NCBI RefSeq assembly: GCF_011603255.1
Contig: NZ_JAANCM010000024.1
Span: 1-34,944, forward strand
Reading direction: 5' to 3'
Source of the DNA: Ferranicluibacter rubi
GTDB lineage: Bacteria; Pseudomonadota; Alphaproteobacteria; Rhizobiales; Rhizobiaceae
Length of the DNA: 34,944 nucleotides
Positions 16,141 to 24,559 of the stretch are shown in pieces. The position numbers and the translations under genes are program-made. The notes beneath the pieces were generated by a model. It did not search any database and had not been told where the DNA came from. It was given only the letters and a program-made list of their open reading frames with translations. Each line of letters begins with the position of its first letter. Positions within the stretch are counted from its first letter, which is position 1.

Positions 16141-16323
16141 ATTTCATTCGGTGACAATCGCGGAGCGCCGGTTACTGGCGGCACGCCCTGCCGCAGACGA
16201 TCGGAAAGTCCGCGATACCGGCCTCGCAGGTATTAGGGAAGGTTTGCGTCCGGCGGCAGAATTCAACAAATGTCCGATCTGACACAACAAGGCCCTCAGA
16301 GGTCATAACAGCGGAAAATCGTC

Positions 16324-17577
16324 GTGAAAAAACTTATTTCTATCGTAATCGTGGCGAGCTTCGCGTGTTTATACCAATCTTCTCCAGCGCGCGCAGACGG
16401 TGCCGTAACTGAGCTGTTTCAAAAATATCTGGCCAATGGACGCCTTAGTGAGGCAGACGAGCAGATGTTGTCCACAGCTGCCGCGGCTCCTAACAACGCT
16501 GACGCACAGTTGGGGCTCGGTCTGGTGCGATCGGCCCGTGCATTCGAAAAACTATCTCAGTCGCTGTACCGCTATGGCTTTGGCTCCAAGTCCGACGGTT
16601 ATGAGATGTTTCTAGGCCGGGGCTCCGGCGAAATTGCCCGAAACGAAAATCCCGAGGCAATCACATACGACCAGTTTCGCGGCATTCTTGCTGCCTTCAT
16701 TGAAGATCTGGATGCCGCCGACAAGGCTCTTGCAGCCGTCGGTGAAAAGCCGGCAAAATTGAAAGTCGACCTCTCCGTCGCGCGCTTTGACTGGAATGGC
16801 GACGGCAGGGTCGGGCCGGAAGATCACATTGGGCGGGCCTTTTCCAATCTGGACGAGAAAGGTGGGGCGCTGCCTTTCGTCGTCGGTTTTGACACTGCCG
16901 ACGCCAAATGGCTGCAAGGCTACGACAATTTGCTGATGGCTGCTGCCAAGGCGTGGCTGTCCCATGATTTTTCCGAAAGCTGGAACGGGAGTTTCGGTGT
17001 CATCTTCCCACGGGCCGTCTCGACATTGTCGGTGGCCAATGGCAAAGGCGCGGATGACATGACGACGTTCGGCGTCAATAAGGCGCAAGCTGATGACATC
17101 GCCGACTTCGTCACGCTTATTCATACGATCCGCTGGCCGGTTACCGACACGGCAATGTGGGGCGAAGTGCGCGATCACCTGAAGAAGGTCATTGTACTCA
17201 ACCGGGATACCTGGGCACTCATCGACAAGGAAACCGATGACGATCATGAATGGTTGCCGGGGCCAAAACAAAAGAGCGGGGTTCTGCCGTCCTTTAACGT
17301 CACGCCTGAACGCATTCAAGCATGGCTCGCAGTCCTCTCGCAGTTTGAAGCCGCCCTCAATGGCAAGATCCTTGTCCCGCACTGGCGCTTCGACAAGGGC
17401 ATCAACCTTGCAAGAATTTTCACAGAGCCTAAGCCTTTCGACCTTGTGCTCTGGGTAACGGGACCGGCTGCGTTACCCTACCTGCAGGATGGCAAAGCCA
17501 TGAGTAGCGGCGAGTGGAACCAGATTACCAATATCTTTGAGGGGAATTTCGCGGCCTACGCTTTCTATTTCAATTAG
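16324..17577 (+). CDS. Predicted exported protein with one EF-hand-like loop
   Basis: A 417-residue protein with a signal peptide (MKKLISIVIVASFACLYQSSPARA). It is mostly helical, with TPR-like N-terminal helices (NADAQLGLGLVRSARAFEKL). The loop DWNGDGRVGPED near residue 157 matches the Asp/Asn/Asp spacing of a calcium-binding EF-hand or dockerin loop; only one copy is seen. The family is not recognised. The start is a GTG at 16324 with a modest purine-rich CGGAAA upstream. It follows the DUF2125-like gene on the same strand after 183 bases and is cut off from what lies beyond by the IS481 element. Confidence 0.78.
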   Translation: MKKLISIVIVASFACLYQSSPARADGAVTELFQKYLANGRLSEADEQMLSTAAAAPNNADAQLGLGLVRSARAFEKLSQSLYRYGFGSKSDGYEMFLGRGSGEIARNENPEAITYDQFRGILAAFIEDLDAADKALAAVGEKPAKLKVDLSVARFDWNGDGRVGPEDHIGRAFSNLDEKGGALPFVVGFDTADAKWLQGYDNLLMAAAKAWLSHDFSESWNGSFGVIFPRAVSTLSVANGKGADDMTTFGVNKAQADDIADFVTLIHTIRWPVTDTAMWGEVRDHLKKVIVLNRDTWALIDKETDDDHEWLPGPKQKSGVLPSFNVTPERIQAWLAVLSQFEAALNGKILVPHWRFDKGINLARIFTEPKPFDLVLWVTGPAALPYLQDGKAMSSGEWNQITNIFEGNFAAYAFYFN

Positions 17578-17624
17578 TGTGAACCGGCGGGGGGTCGCGA
17601 TGCCGATACGCATGATAACCCACT

Positions 17625-18680
17625 ATTAGATGTTTGATCCCGGACTTTGATGGTGCAATCTTGTCCACGGAATGGAGGGAGGCACTATGGGCCAGGTTTT
17701 GCATGGGAGCGCCACGACGACCGAGGCAGTCCGTCGAGCAATACAAAGTAGTCAAGAGAGCCTGAGGTCGCTTTCCAGACGGTACGGGATCAATCAGAAG
17801 ACTGTCGCCAAATGGAAGAAGAGAGCGTCCCTGGCTGATCTGCCGACAGGGCCGAAAGAGCCGCACTCGACAGTTCTCTCGATGGAGCAGGAAGCGGTCA
17901 TTGTCGCTTTCCGCAGGCACACGTTGCTCCCTCTCGATGATTGCCTCTACGCCCTCCAGCCGACGATCCCGCACCTGACACGCTCATCGTTGCATCGATG
18001 CCTTCAGCGCCATGGTATTTCTCGGCTCCCCAATGTCGAAGGCGACAAGCGTCCGAAGAAGAAGTTCAAGAGCTACCCTATCGGCTATTTCCACGTCGAC
18101 ATTGCCGAGGTGCATACGGTACAAGGCAGGCTCTATCTCTTCGTAGCCATTGATAGAACGTCCAAATTTGCCGTTGTTCATTTGGTCGAGAAGGCAACCC
18201 GACGCGTCGCCGGGAACTTCCTACGTGCTCTGGCCGTAGCTGTACCGTACAAGATCCACACCGTGCTTACTGACAATGGAACCCATTTCACCGACCCTAC
18301 TGGCGATGGTTGGACACCTGAAGACATCAAAGCCATGCGCAGGGATAACGTGCCCTTTCGCTGCCATTCTTTCGAGATGGCTTGCTCTGATCTTGATATA
18401 GAGCACCGGCTGACCAAGCCCCGCCACCCACGGACCAATGGCCAGGTCGAGAGGATGAATTGCACACTCAAGGATGCGACGGTAAAACGCTTCCACTACG
18501 ACGACCACGATCAACTACGACAGCGCATGGCTGACTTTATCGATGCATACAATTTCGGCCGCCGGCTGAAGACGCTGCGAGGTCTCACACCATATGAATT
18601 CATCTGCAAAATCTGGACAACAGAGCCGGAAAGATTCACGATTCATCCAATCCATCAAATGCCGGGACTAAACATCTAAT
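17625..18680 (+). mobile_element. IS481-family insertion sequence (about 1056 bp)
   Basis: The ends are imperfect inverted repeats of about 29 bp. The left end begins ATTAGATGTTTGATCCCGG. The complement of the right end begins ATTAGATGTTTAGTCCCGG, and both continue to TTTGATGG. The transposase stop codon is part of the right repeat. I see no convincing target duplication, so it may be old or a product of rearrangement. Confidence 0.82.
17687..18679 (+). CDS. IS481-family transposase
   Basis: A 330-residue transposase beginning MGQVLHGSATTTEAVRRAIQ, as rhizobial IS481 transposases do. An N-terminal helix-turn-helix (LSRRYGINQKTVAKWKKR) precedes an integrase-like core with Asp in FHVDIAEV, Asp in LTDNGTHF and Glu in NGQVERMN. 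The start at 17687 is chosen because GGAGGGAGG lies just upstream; an ATG at 17672 lies within that region. The frame is intact. Confidence 0.94.
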   Translation: MGQVLHGSATTTEAVRRAIQSSQESLRSLSRRYGINQKTVAKWKKRASLADLPTGPKEPHSTVLSMEQEAVIVAFRRHTLLPLDDCLYALQPTIPHLTRSSLHRCLQRHGISRLPNVEGDKRPKKKFKSYPIGYFHVDIAEVHTVQGRLYLFVAIDRTSKFAVVHLVEKATRRVAGNFLRALAVAVPYKIHTVLTDNGTHFTDPTGDGWTPEDIKAMRRDNVPFRCHSFEMACSDLDIEHRLTKPRHPRTNGQVERMNCTLKDATVKRFHYDDHDQLRQRMADFIDAYNFGRRLKTLRGLTPYEFICKIWTTEPERFTIHPIHQMPGLNI

Positions 18681-19069
18681 CGATAGGAAAGAGTAGATCG
18701 TTGTCACGGACTGTGTCGTGAAACTCGGACGTTGGCTCCGCCTTCGCGACAGACTGAAATGGAACGGTTCTTCCGGGGGTAGTCGGTCCCGCCTTCCGCT
18801 TTGCGGCGCGATGCTAAGGCTCCTGCGGCTTCCCGTTTTCCGGGCGAACCGTGTCGAGAATTCCCGCTTTCCCGACCTGTTCGGCCGGCGCGATGCTGAA
18901 AGCTCCGATGCTCTTCTATGTTTTGCTCCAGGCTTTGCGCGCGCCTGCAAGTGGTGCGTATCGCATGACTTACCAGCGAGCGTTCCGTCGTTTCACAAAG
19001 TGTCAGCTGCGTTGGGTCAACACCTGAGTAAGAAGCCTGCGGCCCGCCGAGCTTGAGAATGCAGTGGGC
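18681..19069. other. Spacer between IS481 and abiEii, no gene recognised
   Basis: About 390 bases with short open frames on both strands but none with recognisable protein sequence or a good ribosome site. It holds GC-rich segments and no obvious terminator. I see nothing functional here. Confidence 0.5.
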
Positions 19070-19987
19070 TCAAGCAAACATATTCTCAATCTCCCCTCGC
19101 TGCATGGCGTGTTTATCGGGGTTCTGCTGCTTCAGCTTTGTAAGATTGAGCAACTTCCACCGAACTGCCGGTAGTGCCGCTGCCTGCGGCAACCCGATGG
19201 CGTCGAAATCCGGCTCCGTGTCATGGAGAGAGAGCAGGAACCGCATCGCTTTATCATCGAGGCGGGTTCGAAGGTCATCTGTCAGCCGAGTTCTTGCGTC
19301 TTTGAGCTCAATCAGGCTGACAGGCTCGATGGTCATGCCTTCGAATTCTTTCACGAAGGCTTCTTCGAGTTCGGACAATGACGGATTGATCAGCTCATGC
19401 GGCGGGCGGCCGGAGCTTGCGACATAGATGAGGAAGGTCCGAAACAACGCGTCAGTGAGCCCTTCATTGTCGTAGAGCAGCTTCACGTCGAAGAGATCGC
19501 GCGGGTGCTGGCGGTCCACGGCGGCATGAAGCTTGCCACCAAACAGATCCTCGAAGGACACGACCTGCATTTCGGCAAAGCCGAACGCCTCGGCCACGCC
19601 ATCCGTGATCGCCCGCAGTTCCGGAGGATGCACCGTTCCACGCGCGACCGGCGAGGTCTCGATCTTGATTTCGGTCGTACCCTGCCGGACGAGCACGCGC
19701 GTGTCGTTGTTGCCACCTCCAGCGATACGCTGGACATCGACGCCGCGCAGGTTTTTCAGCAGGTCGTCGCGAATGCGGTCAAGCGCGGCGTCGATACCGC
19801 TGAGCGTTGTTTCCCGATCCTCGATGGGAAGGTAGGTGAGATCGATATCGACCGACAAGCGAGGCATATCCCTGTAGAATAGGTTGATGGCCGTTCCCCC
19901 CTTGAGAGCGAAGACATCCTGCCGCGCGATATAGGGCAACGTCCGGACGAGCAGTTCGACCTGCCGCATATAGCGATCACGCGCCAT
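19070..19987 (-). CDS. abiEii: AbiEii-type nucleotidyltransferase toxin
   Basis: A 305-residue toxin of the AbiE system, a DNA-polymerase-beta-like nucleotidyltransferase. Counting from an upstream ATG at 19993, the family motifs are KGGTAINLFY (31-40) with the DIDLTY acidic pair (49-54), EIKIE (108-112), FEDLFGGKL (147-155) and RDLFDV (165-170), all intact. The start at 19987 is chosen because AAAGGAG lies 7 bases upstream; from 19993 the spacing would be too short. It overlaps the antitoxin gene by 11 bases, so translation is coupled. AbiE systems act in phage defence and plasmid maintenance. Confidence 0.93.
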   Translation of the reverse strand: MARDRYMRQVELLVRTLPYIARQDVFALKGGTAINLFYRDMPRLSVDIDLTYLPIEDRETTLSGIDAALDRIRDDLLKNLRGVDVQRIAGGGNNDTRVLVRQGTTEIKIETSPVARGTVHPPELRAITDGVAEAFGFAEMQVVSFEDLFGGKLHAAVDRQHPRDLFDVKLLYDNEGLTDALFRTFLIYVASSGRPPHELINPSLSELEEAFVKEFEGMTIEPVSLIELKDARTRLTDDLRTRLDDKAMRFLLSLHDTEPDFDAIGLPQAAALPAVRWKLLNLTKLKQQNPDKHAMQRGEIENMFA

Positions 19988-20831
19988 CGACATTCTCCTT
20001 TGGCAGCAGGTCGGCAGGGACCGTTACGCGATAAATCGGGTGGAGCCTTCCGCCTGGAACGAGTGCTCGATCGCCCCGTCCCATATCGATCTGCGATCTG
20101 TCGATATGCTTGAGCCACGCATGCGCGTGCTTGTCGGCATAGACGAAGAACAGGCGTTTCACCTTTACGCTGCGGCACTGGGTCAACAGCGCAGTCAGCA
20201 ATTTCGGGCGCAGATTGACCATTCCCTCAAACACCATGTCGATGTTGTGAAAGCTCTCGTTCTTCGGAAGTTCATCGAGAACCTCAAGTATTGCCCGCTC
20301 TGCCGATGACATTTTGATAGGCCATCGCCACGGGCTCATGGCCAGTTCCTCATCTGGATCATCAGACAGGCTGAATTCGCTGTTCTCTACGCCGTTGTTC
20401 TTGTCGGGGAACAGTCCATGACCTCGTCGGACGAACCTGGCATCGGTTGTCAATGTCATGAGCCAGTCAGGGATATCGGAGCCGTAGAGGTAGACGCGCG
20501 TATCGCCGCCGAGCTGCAGGTAGTGGGTATGGCCACGCAATCCGAGCGCGGTCAGACCTCCAACGTGGAATGCATGTCCCATGATCCATTGCGCGGATAA
20601 CAGGGGGATTTTCCAGCCCGTGACGGCCTGCGTCGTTTCTCTTGCCGAAAATGGGCGTCGGTAGACGCCTGTCGCGATCCGCTCGAGCCAACCCTGTTTG
20701 ATATACGCCGATATGGATTGCCGTGAGATCGCATGGCGTGCCGTCCAGGCCGCATCGACGATGAAGCCCGGCGGAACCGATTGTATAAGGTACTTTAGCT
20801 TTGGCGTCGCCTGTTCATTCATAATGGACAT
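19977..20831 (-). CDS. abiEi: AbiEi-type antitoxin with N-terminal winged helix
   Basis: A 284-residue protein upstream of and overlapping abiEii, in the usual antitoxin-toxin order. The N-terminal 70 residues form a winged helix (ISRQSISAYIKQGWLERIATGVYRRP) as in AbiEi proteins that repress their own operon. The C-terminal domain (LSSAERAILEVLDELPKNESF in outline) matches the family's antitoxin domain. The ATG at 20831 and one at 20822 are both possible; neither has a good ribosome site, so the message may be poorly or unusually translated. A direct repeat just upstream is a plausible operator. Confidence 0.88.
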   Translation of the reverse strand: MSIMNEQATPKLKYLIQSVPPGFIVDAAWTARHAISRQSISAYIKQGWLERIATGVYRRPFSARETTQAVTGWKIPLLSAQWIMGHAFHVGGLTALGLRGHTHYLQLGGDTRVYLYGSDIPDWLMTLTTDARFVRRGHGLFPDKNNGVENSEFSLSDDPDEELAMSPWRWPIKMSSAERAILEVLDELPKNESFHNIDMVFEGMVNLRPKLLTALLTQCRSVKVKRLFFVYADKHAHAWLKHIDRSQIDMGRGDRALVPGGRLHPIYRVTVPADLLPKENVDGA

Positions 20832-20838
20832 TACTGTA

Positions 20839-20869
20839 CAAGTTCAAAGTTAATATCAAGTTCACTTTA
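20839..20869 (-). promoter_or_regulatory. Direct repeat upstream of abiEi (candidate operator)
   Basis: CAAGTTCAAAGT at 20839-20850 and CAAGTTCACTTT at 20858-20869 share their first eight bases and start 19 bases apart, nearly two helical turns. They lie 8 bases upstream of the first possible antitoxin start, in AT-rich DNA suitable for a promoter. AbiEi proteins are known to autorepress from repeats near their promoters. Confidence 0.4.
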
Positions 20870-21274
20870 AAACGTTTTGTTTTTGTCAATCAGGAATTGA
20901 CAAAAATTGGAATCCTCAAAGCCCTGTATCGGGCCCGTTGGCAGCGCCTTGGTTGTGGCGGCACGAAACTCCGCCCCCAAGTTCACTCCGCGCGCAGCAT
21001 CTGATGCAATCAATGATCACCTGGCCGACACATCGAGCGCTGTACCTGTGCCGATGTCTCGCATTGGAAGACGAAGCAGTTCCCCATTTTCCCGTCATTC
21101 CGGTTGATGGCGGGCCGGATGATACGGACGAAGGTCAGTGCGGCGAGATCGAACGCCAATCGTTTTCTGCTGATCGCAGTTAGATCAATACAAACTCTGG
21201 CGCCTTGACTGTCGGAGGCGGCTACGATCTTGGTAAGTTCCTATATTTGGACCCACAATGAGGAGATTTCGGTT
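20870..21274. other. Spacer between abiEi and the DUF427 gene, no gene recognised
   Basis: About 400 bases. Short open frames exist on both strands, but none reads like a known protein or has a good start signal. The last part contains the ribosome site of the next gene. Confidence 0.45.
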
Positions 21275-21556
21275 ATGAAAGCGACATGGAACGGGGCGAT
21301 AATTGCTGAGAGCGACGATACGGTCATCGTTGAGGGCAACCACTATTTTCCGATTGGTTCTGTCAAAAATGAATATTTGAGGTCGAGCCAGAACAAGTCG
21401 AGCTGTCCGTGGAAAGGGCAAGCCAGCTACTATACGCTGGAGGTCGACGGCCAGAAAAATGCGGACGCAGCCTGGTTCTATGCCGAACCCAAACCGGCCG
21501 CCAATGAGATCAAAGACCGGGTGGCTTTCTGGAAAGGTGTGCAGGTCGGATATTGA
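21275..21556 (+). CDS. DUF427 domain protein
   Basis: A 93-residue single-domain protein. The sequence MKATWNGAIIAESDDTVIVEGNHYFP, then SSCPWKGQASYYTLEVDG and FYAEPKPAANEIKDRVAFWKGV, matches the DUF427 beta-tent fold with its conserved CPWKG and AW-Y-P motifs. The start at 21275 follows GAGGAG; a longer frame upstream lacks similarity. The molecular function of the family is not established. It stands alone. Confidence 0.92.
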   Translation: MKATWNGAIIAESDDTVIVEGNHYFPIGSVKNEYLRSSQNKSSCPWKGQASYYTLEVDGQKNADAAWFYAEPKPAANEIKDRVAFWKGVQVGY

Positions 21557-21914
21557 CCGCGATCCATCAATCACGACAAATGTTATTACTGTCTGCATCC
21601 GCTTGTCGCCACCGATTACCCCATCCAAATGCTTTATAGGCGGATAGCGATCGCAGGATCTTTTCGAAGGAAACTGGCCAATTGCACAGTCATTCTTTCG
21701 ATGGATTAATGGTTGCTCCAATAAGTTGATGTCGCTGGATAATATCTTCATTTCGCCGGTTGTCGTGAGTCCAGATCCTTTCAAGGCGTATGTGTTTCGC
21801 TGTCCGTGTATTCAAAATCGTGGTAGCTAAGGCCATGGCGAGATTGCACTTGCCAAGCTCTCGAAAAATTCGCGTGCACTGCCTTTTCTACAACCTGTGA
21901 TGCCATAACCGCAT
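21557..21914. other. Spacer, no gene recognised
   Basis: About 360 bases between the DUF427 gene and the end of the LysR gene. No credible coding frame, RNA gene or clear terminator hairpin was seen. Confidence 0.45.
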
Positions 21915-22817
21915 TCATCCTGCCGCTGAGCGCAAGCCCCGTACATGTTCCACCAGCGCTTTCAGTTTTGGCGCCATGTTGCGGCGGTTCGGATAGTAAA
22001 GAAAAAAGCCGGGAAAGCGTGGGCAGAATTCTTCCAGGATCGACACGAGTTCACCGCGTGCGATCGCCGGCCGAAAACTGTCCTCCATACCGAAGGTAAT
22101 CCCCGCGCCTGCTGCCGCGAGCTGGATCATCAGCGCCATATCTGAGGTCGTGATCGTATCCGCCACCGCCACCGAGAACTCCCGGCCGTCCTCTTCGAAC
22201 TCCCAGCGGTACGGGGCGAGGCTCGCCGCCCGACGCCAGCCGATGCAACGGCGGCTTGCAAGTTCGCTGGGGTGGCATGGCGTCCCAAACTGTTCGAGAT
22301 AGTCCGGCGACGCCACGGCTAGTTGGCGCTGCTGACCCGACACCGGCACGGCGACCATATCCTGGGCAATCACTTCCCCGAGCCTCACTCCCGCATCATA
22401 TCCTTCCGCGACGATATCGAACTCTTCGTCGGTAACGGTCACATGCATTGTGACCTCCGGGTTTTCCGCCAGAAAGGATGCCAGCAGCGGCCCAGACAGA
22501 AAGCTCTCGGCAATTGATGAAACCGCAAGCGTCAGCCGCCCACGCGGCTGCCCGCGAAGGTTCGCGGCCGCCTCTATGGCGCCCCTCATATCGAAAAGTG
22601 CCGGAGCCGCCTCGGCATAGAGCCGCTCGCCGGCCTCCGTCAGCCCGACGCTACGGGTCGTACGGCTAACAAGCGCGATACCTACCGTCTCTTCGAGTTT
22701 GCGGATCGTCTGGCTAACGGCAGAGCGCGTGACGCCCATCCGGTCGGCAGCAGCGCGAAAACTTTTTTCCTCAGCAACAAGAGCGAACACAGAAAGCGCG
22801 TTAAAGTCCGGCAGCAT
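21915..22817 (-). CDS. LysR-family transcriptional regulator
   Basis: A 300-residue LysR protein. The N-terminal helix-turn-helix is clear (ALVAEEKSFRAAADRMGVTRSAVSQTIRKLEE), followed by the linker helix and a periplasmic-binding-like effector domain (GRLTLAVSSIAESFLSGPLL, and later ITFGMEDSFRPAIARGELV). The length is standard. It is divergent from the SDR/CMD/Atu4866 genes with a 109-base spacer containing a palindrome, so it probably regulates those genes. Confidence 0.93.
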   Translation of the reverse strand: MLPDFNALSVFALVAEEKSFRAAADRMGVTRSAVSQTIRKLEETVGIALVSRTTRSVGLTEAGERLYAEAAPALFDMRGAIEAAANLRGQPRGRLTLAVSSIAESFLSGPLLASFLAENPEVTMHVTVTDEEFDIVAEGYDAGVRLGEVIAQDMVAVPVSGQQRQLAVASPDYLEQFGTPCHPSELASRRCIGWRRAASLAPYRWEFEEDGREFSVAVADTITTSDMALMIQLAAAGAGITFGMEDSFRPAIARGELVSILEEFCPRFPGFFLYYPNRRNMAPKLKALVEHVRGLRSAAG

Positions 22818-22848
22818 TGGTTAGTGGTCCTTACCTCTCAATGAATAA

Positions 22849-22861
22849 ATAAGCGCCTTAT
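22849..22861. promoter_or_regulatory. Palindrome in the LysR/SDR divergent spacer
   Basis: ATAAG-CGC-CTTAT is a 5-3-5 perfect inverted repeat, 32 bases from the LysR start and 66 bases before the SDR start. It resembles LysR-type recognition half-sites; another CTTAT lies at about 22875. Binding is inferred. Confidence 0.45.
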
Positions 22862-22926
22862 CACGACAATGCCCCAAGCTTATCTTGCTGACAACCGCAA
22901 CGAAGCGGACGAAAGAGGAGAAAGTC

Positions 22927-23649
22927 ATGGACAAAGTTGTTCTCATCACGGGCGCCTCCAGCGGCATCGGTGTCGGTATTGCCCACGAACTGGCAAAGGC
23001 CGGCGCGACCGTCGTGCTCGGTGCCCGCCGTACCGACCGTTTGGAGGCTGTCGCCGAGGAAATTCGTGCGGCCGGCGGCGAGGTCATGACCCGCAAAGTC
23101 GATGTAACTGACCGTACCGACGTGGCAGCTTTCGCCAAGGCCGCCCGCCGGGAGTTCGGCCGCGTTGACGTTATCGTCAACAATGCCGGCGTTATGCCGC
23201 TTTCGCTGATGGCTTCGTTGAAGGTCGAGGAGTGGGACAGGATGGTCGATGTCAATATCAAGGGCGTCCTCTACGGCATCGCCGCCGTCCTGCAGGAAAT
23301 GACCGAGCGCGGTTCTGGCCATATCATCAACATCGCCTCGATCGGTGCCCTCACGGTGTCGCCGACGGCGGCTGTCTATTGCGCCACCAAATATGCTGTC
23401 CGGGCCATTTCCGATGGCCTTCGCCAGGAAAACGACAAGCTGCGCGTCACCTGCATCCATCCGGGCGTCGTGGAAAGCGAACTGGCCAGCACGATCACCG
23501 ATCCGACCGCGATCGAAGGCATGAAGACCTACCGCGCCATCGCGCTCACGCCCGATGCCATCGGTCGCGCCGTCCGTTTCGCCATCGAGCAGCCTGAAGA
23601 TGTCGACGTCAACGAGATCGTCGTGCGCCCAACGAGGGCCGCATCTTAA
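22927..23649 (+). CDS. SDR-family oxidoreductase
   Basis: A 240-residue short-chain dehydrogenase. It has the TGASSGIGVG cofactor loop at the N-terminus, the ARRTDR end of strand 2 (suggesting NADPH), NNAGVMPLS, the catalytic Ser in IASIGA, YCATKYAVRAISDGLRQE, and the PGVVESEL tail. The ATG at 22927 follows AGAGGAG; an upstream in-frame ATG at 22885 has no ribosome site. It is the first gene of a likely three-gene operon divergent from LysR. The substrate is unknown. Confidence 0.9.
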   Translation: MDKVVLITGASSGIGVGIAHELAKAGATVVLGARRTDRLEAVAEEIRAAGGEVMTRKVDVTDRTDVAAFAKAARREFGRVDVIVNNAGVMPLSLMASLKVEEWDRMVDVNIKGVLYGIAAVLQEMTERGSGHIINIASIGALTVSPTAAVYCATKYAVRAISDGLRQENDKLRVTCIHPGVVESELASTITDPTAIEGMKTYRAIALTPDAIGRAVRFAIEQPEDVDVNEIVVRPTRAAS

Positions 23650-23687
23650 CCGGCCGCTCAGGAGCCAACGAGAAACACGAGATTATC

Positions 23688-24209
23688 ATGTTTCAGCAGA
23701 TCAGGTCCCATGTCGTGGCGGCGGGCGCCGCCTCCCTTCTCGGCCTCTTTCCCGACGCCGCTCTCGCCCAGACGACGGACGAAAGGCGGGAGCGCGGGGC
23801 GGCGGTGGTCCGCAGCTTGAACAACAATACGACGCAGCCAACGCTGGAAGGCATGCGACGGGAATTCCTGTTCCTGGCCGAGGCGACAGAAGCCTATGCG
23901 CGGGGCGACGTCTGGTCACGCCCGGGTCTCGACAATCGGACCCGCCAGCTCGCTGCGGTAGCGGCCTTCGCCGCCATCTGCGAGACGGCTTTCATGAGGG
24001 TTCATGCCGGCTATGCGCTCAATATCGGTGTGTCGGAGGAAGAGCTCAAAGAAGTCATCTACATGGTGACCGTACCGGCGGGCTTACCCAAAGCAATCGC
24101 CGCCTCCCAGGTCTTGGCGCAGCTCTGTGAAGACCGACGTCAAGCCGACAGCGGCGGACCCGCCGAACCAAGCACCGCGACGCCGACACGGGAGGAGGCT
24201 CGGCCATGA
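23688..24209 (+). CDS. Exported carboxymuconolactone decarboxylase-like protein
   Basis: A 173-residue protein with a signal peptide (to about LFPDAALAQ). A helical CMD/AhpD-like domain follows: WSRPGLDNRTRQLAAVAAFAAICETAFMRVHAGYALNIGVSEEELKEV is the family core, with the conserved Glu and HAGYAL. The redox CxxC of AhpD is absent, so it is closer to the decarboxylase-like branch than to the peroxidase branch. Export to the periplasm is unusual for the family. It follows the SDR by 38 bases and overlaps the next gene by four bases (ATGA). Confidence 0.82.
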   Translation: MFQQIRSHVVAAGAASLLGLFPDAALAQTTDERRERGAAVVRSLNNNTTQPTLEGMRREFLFLAEATEAYARGDVWSRPGLDNRTRQLAAVAAFAAICETAFMRVHAGYALNIGVSEEELKEVIYMVTVPAGLPKAIAASQVLAQLCEDRRQADSGGPAEPSTATPTREEARP

Positions 24210-24559
24210 GTGATCTCATCCTGATCATCGCCACCGCCGCGTCTCTCGGCGCATTGGCTCATATCGCAAAGGCAGAGAACACAATGTCCATCCAATCCAG
24301 AACCCAGGCTCAGCCGCAGAACCATGTCTATCTTGGCATGTGGGTCACCGACGACGGCCACATCCGACAGGAACTGCTGCCAACGGGCCGCTACAACGAG
24401 GCCCGCGGCAATCGTCAAAGTGCCTATCAGGGCTGTTACGTTGTAACCAGCAATCACATCGACTACTGGGACGACATGGGCTTCACTGCCGACGGCACGT
24501 TTGTTGACCAGGACACGCTGCAGCACGGCGGTATGATTTTTTACAGAGAAAAGCCTTAG
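24206..24559 (+). CDS. Atu4866-like small protein with N-terminal hydrophobic segment
   Basis: A 117-residue protein. The first 24 residues are a signal peptide or anchor (LILIIATAASLGALAHIAKA). The remaining domain (YLGMWVTDDGHIRQELLPTGRYNEARG, GCYVVTSNHIDYWDDMGF, HGGMIFYRE) is the Atu4866 beta-barrel-like family, of unknown function. The start overlaps the preceding stop (ATGA), so the two are translationally coupled. Together with the exported CMD-like protein, the unit probably acts in the periplasm on a small molecule whose identity is unknown. Confidence 0.85.
   Translation: MSDLILIIATAASLGALAHIAKAENTMSIQSRTQAQPQNHVYLGMWVTDDGHIRQELLPTGRYNEARGNRQSAYQGCYVVTSNHIDYWDDMGFTADGTFVDQDTLQHGGMIFYREKP

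Noticed and set aside
17570-17974. Minus-strand frame across the left end of IS481
   Set aside because: It spans the element boundary and is antisense to the transposase.
20907-21183. Possible short-chain dehydrogenase remnant (a VDGG-like peptide)
   Set aside because: One short motif only; no cofactor loop or active-site motif in any frame.
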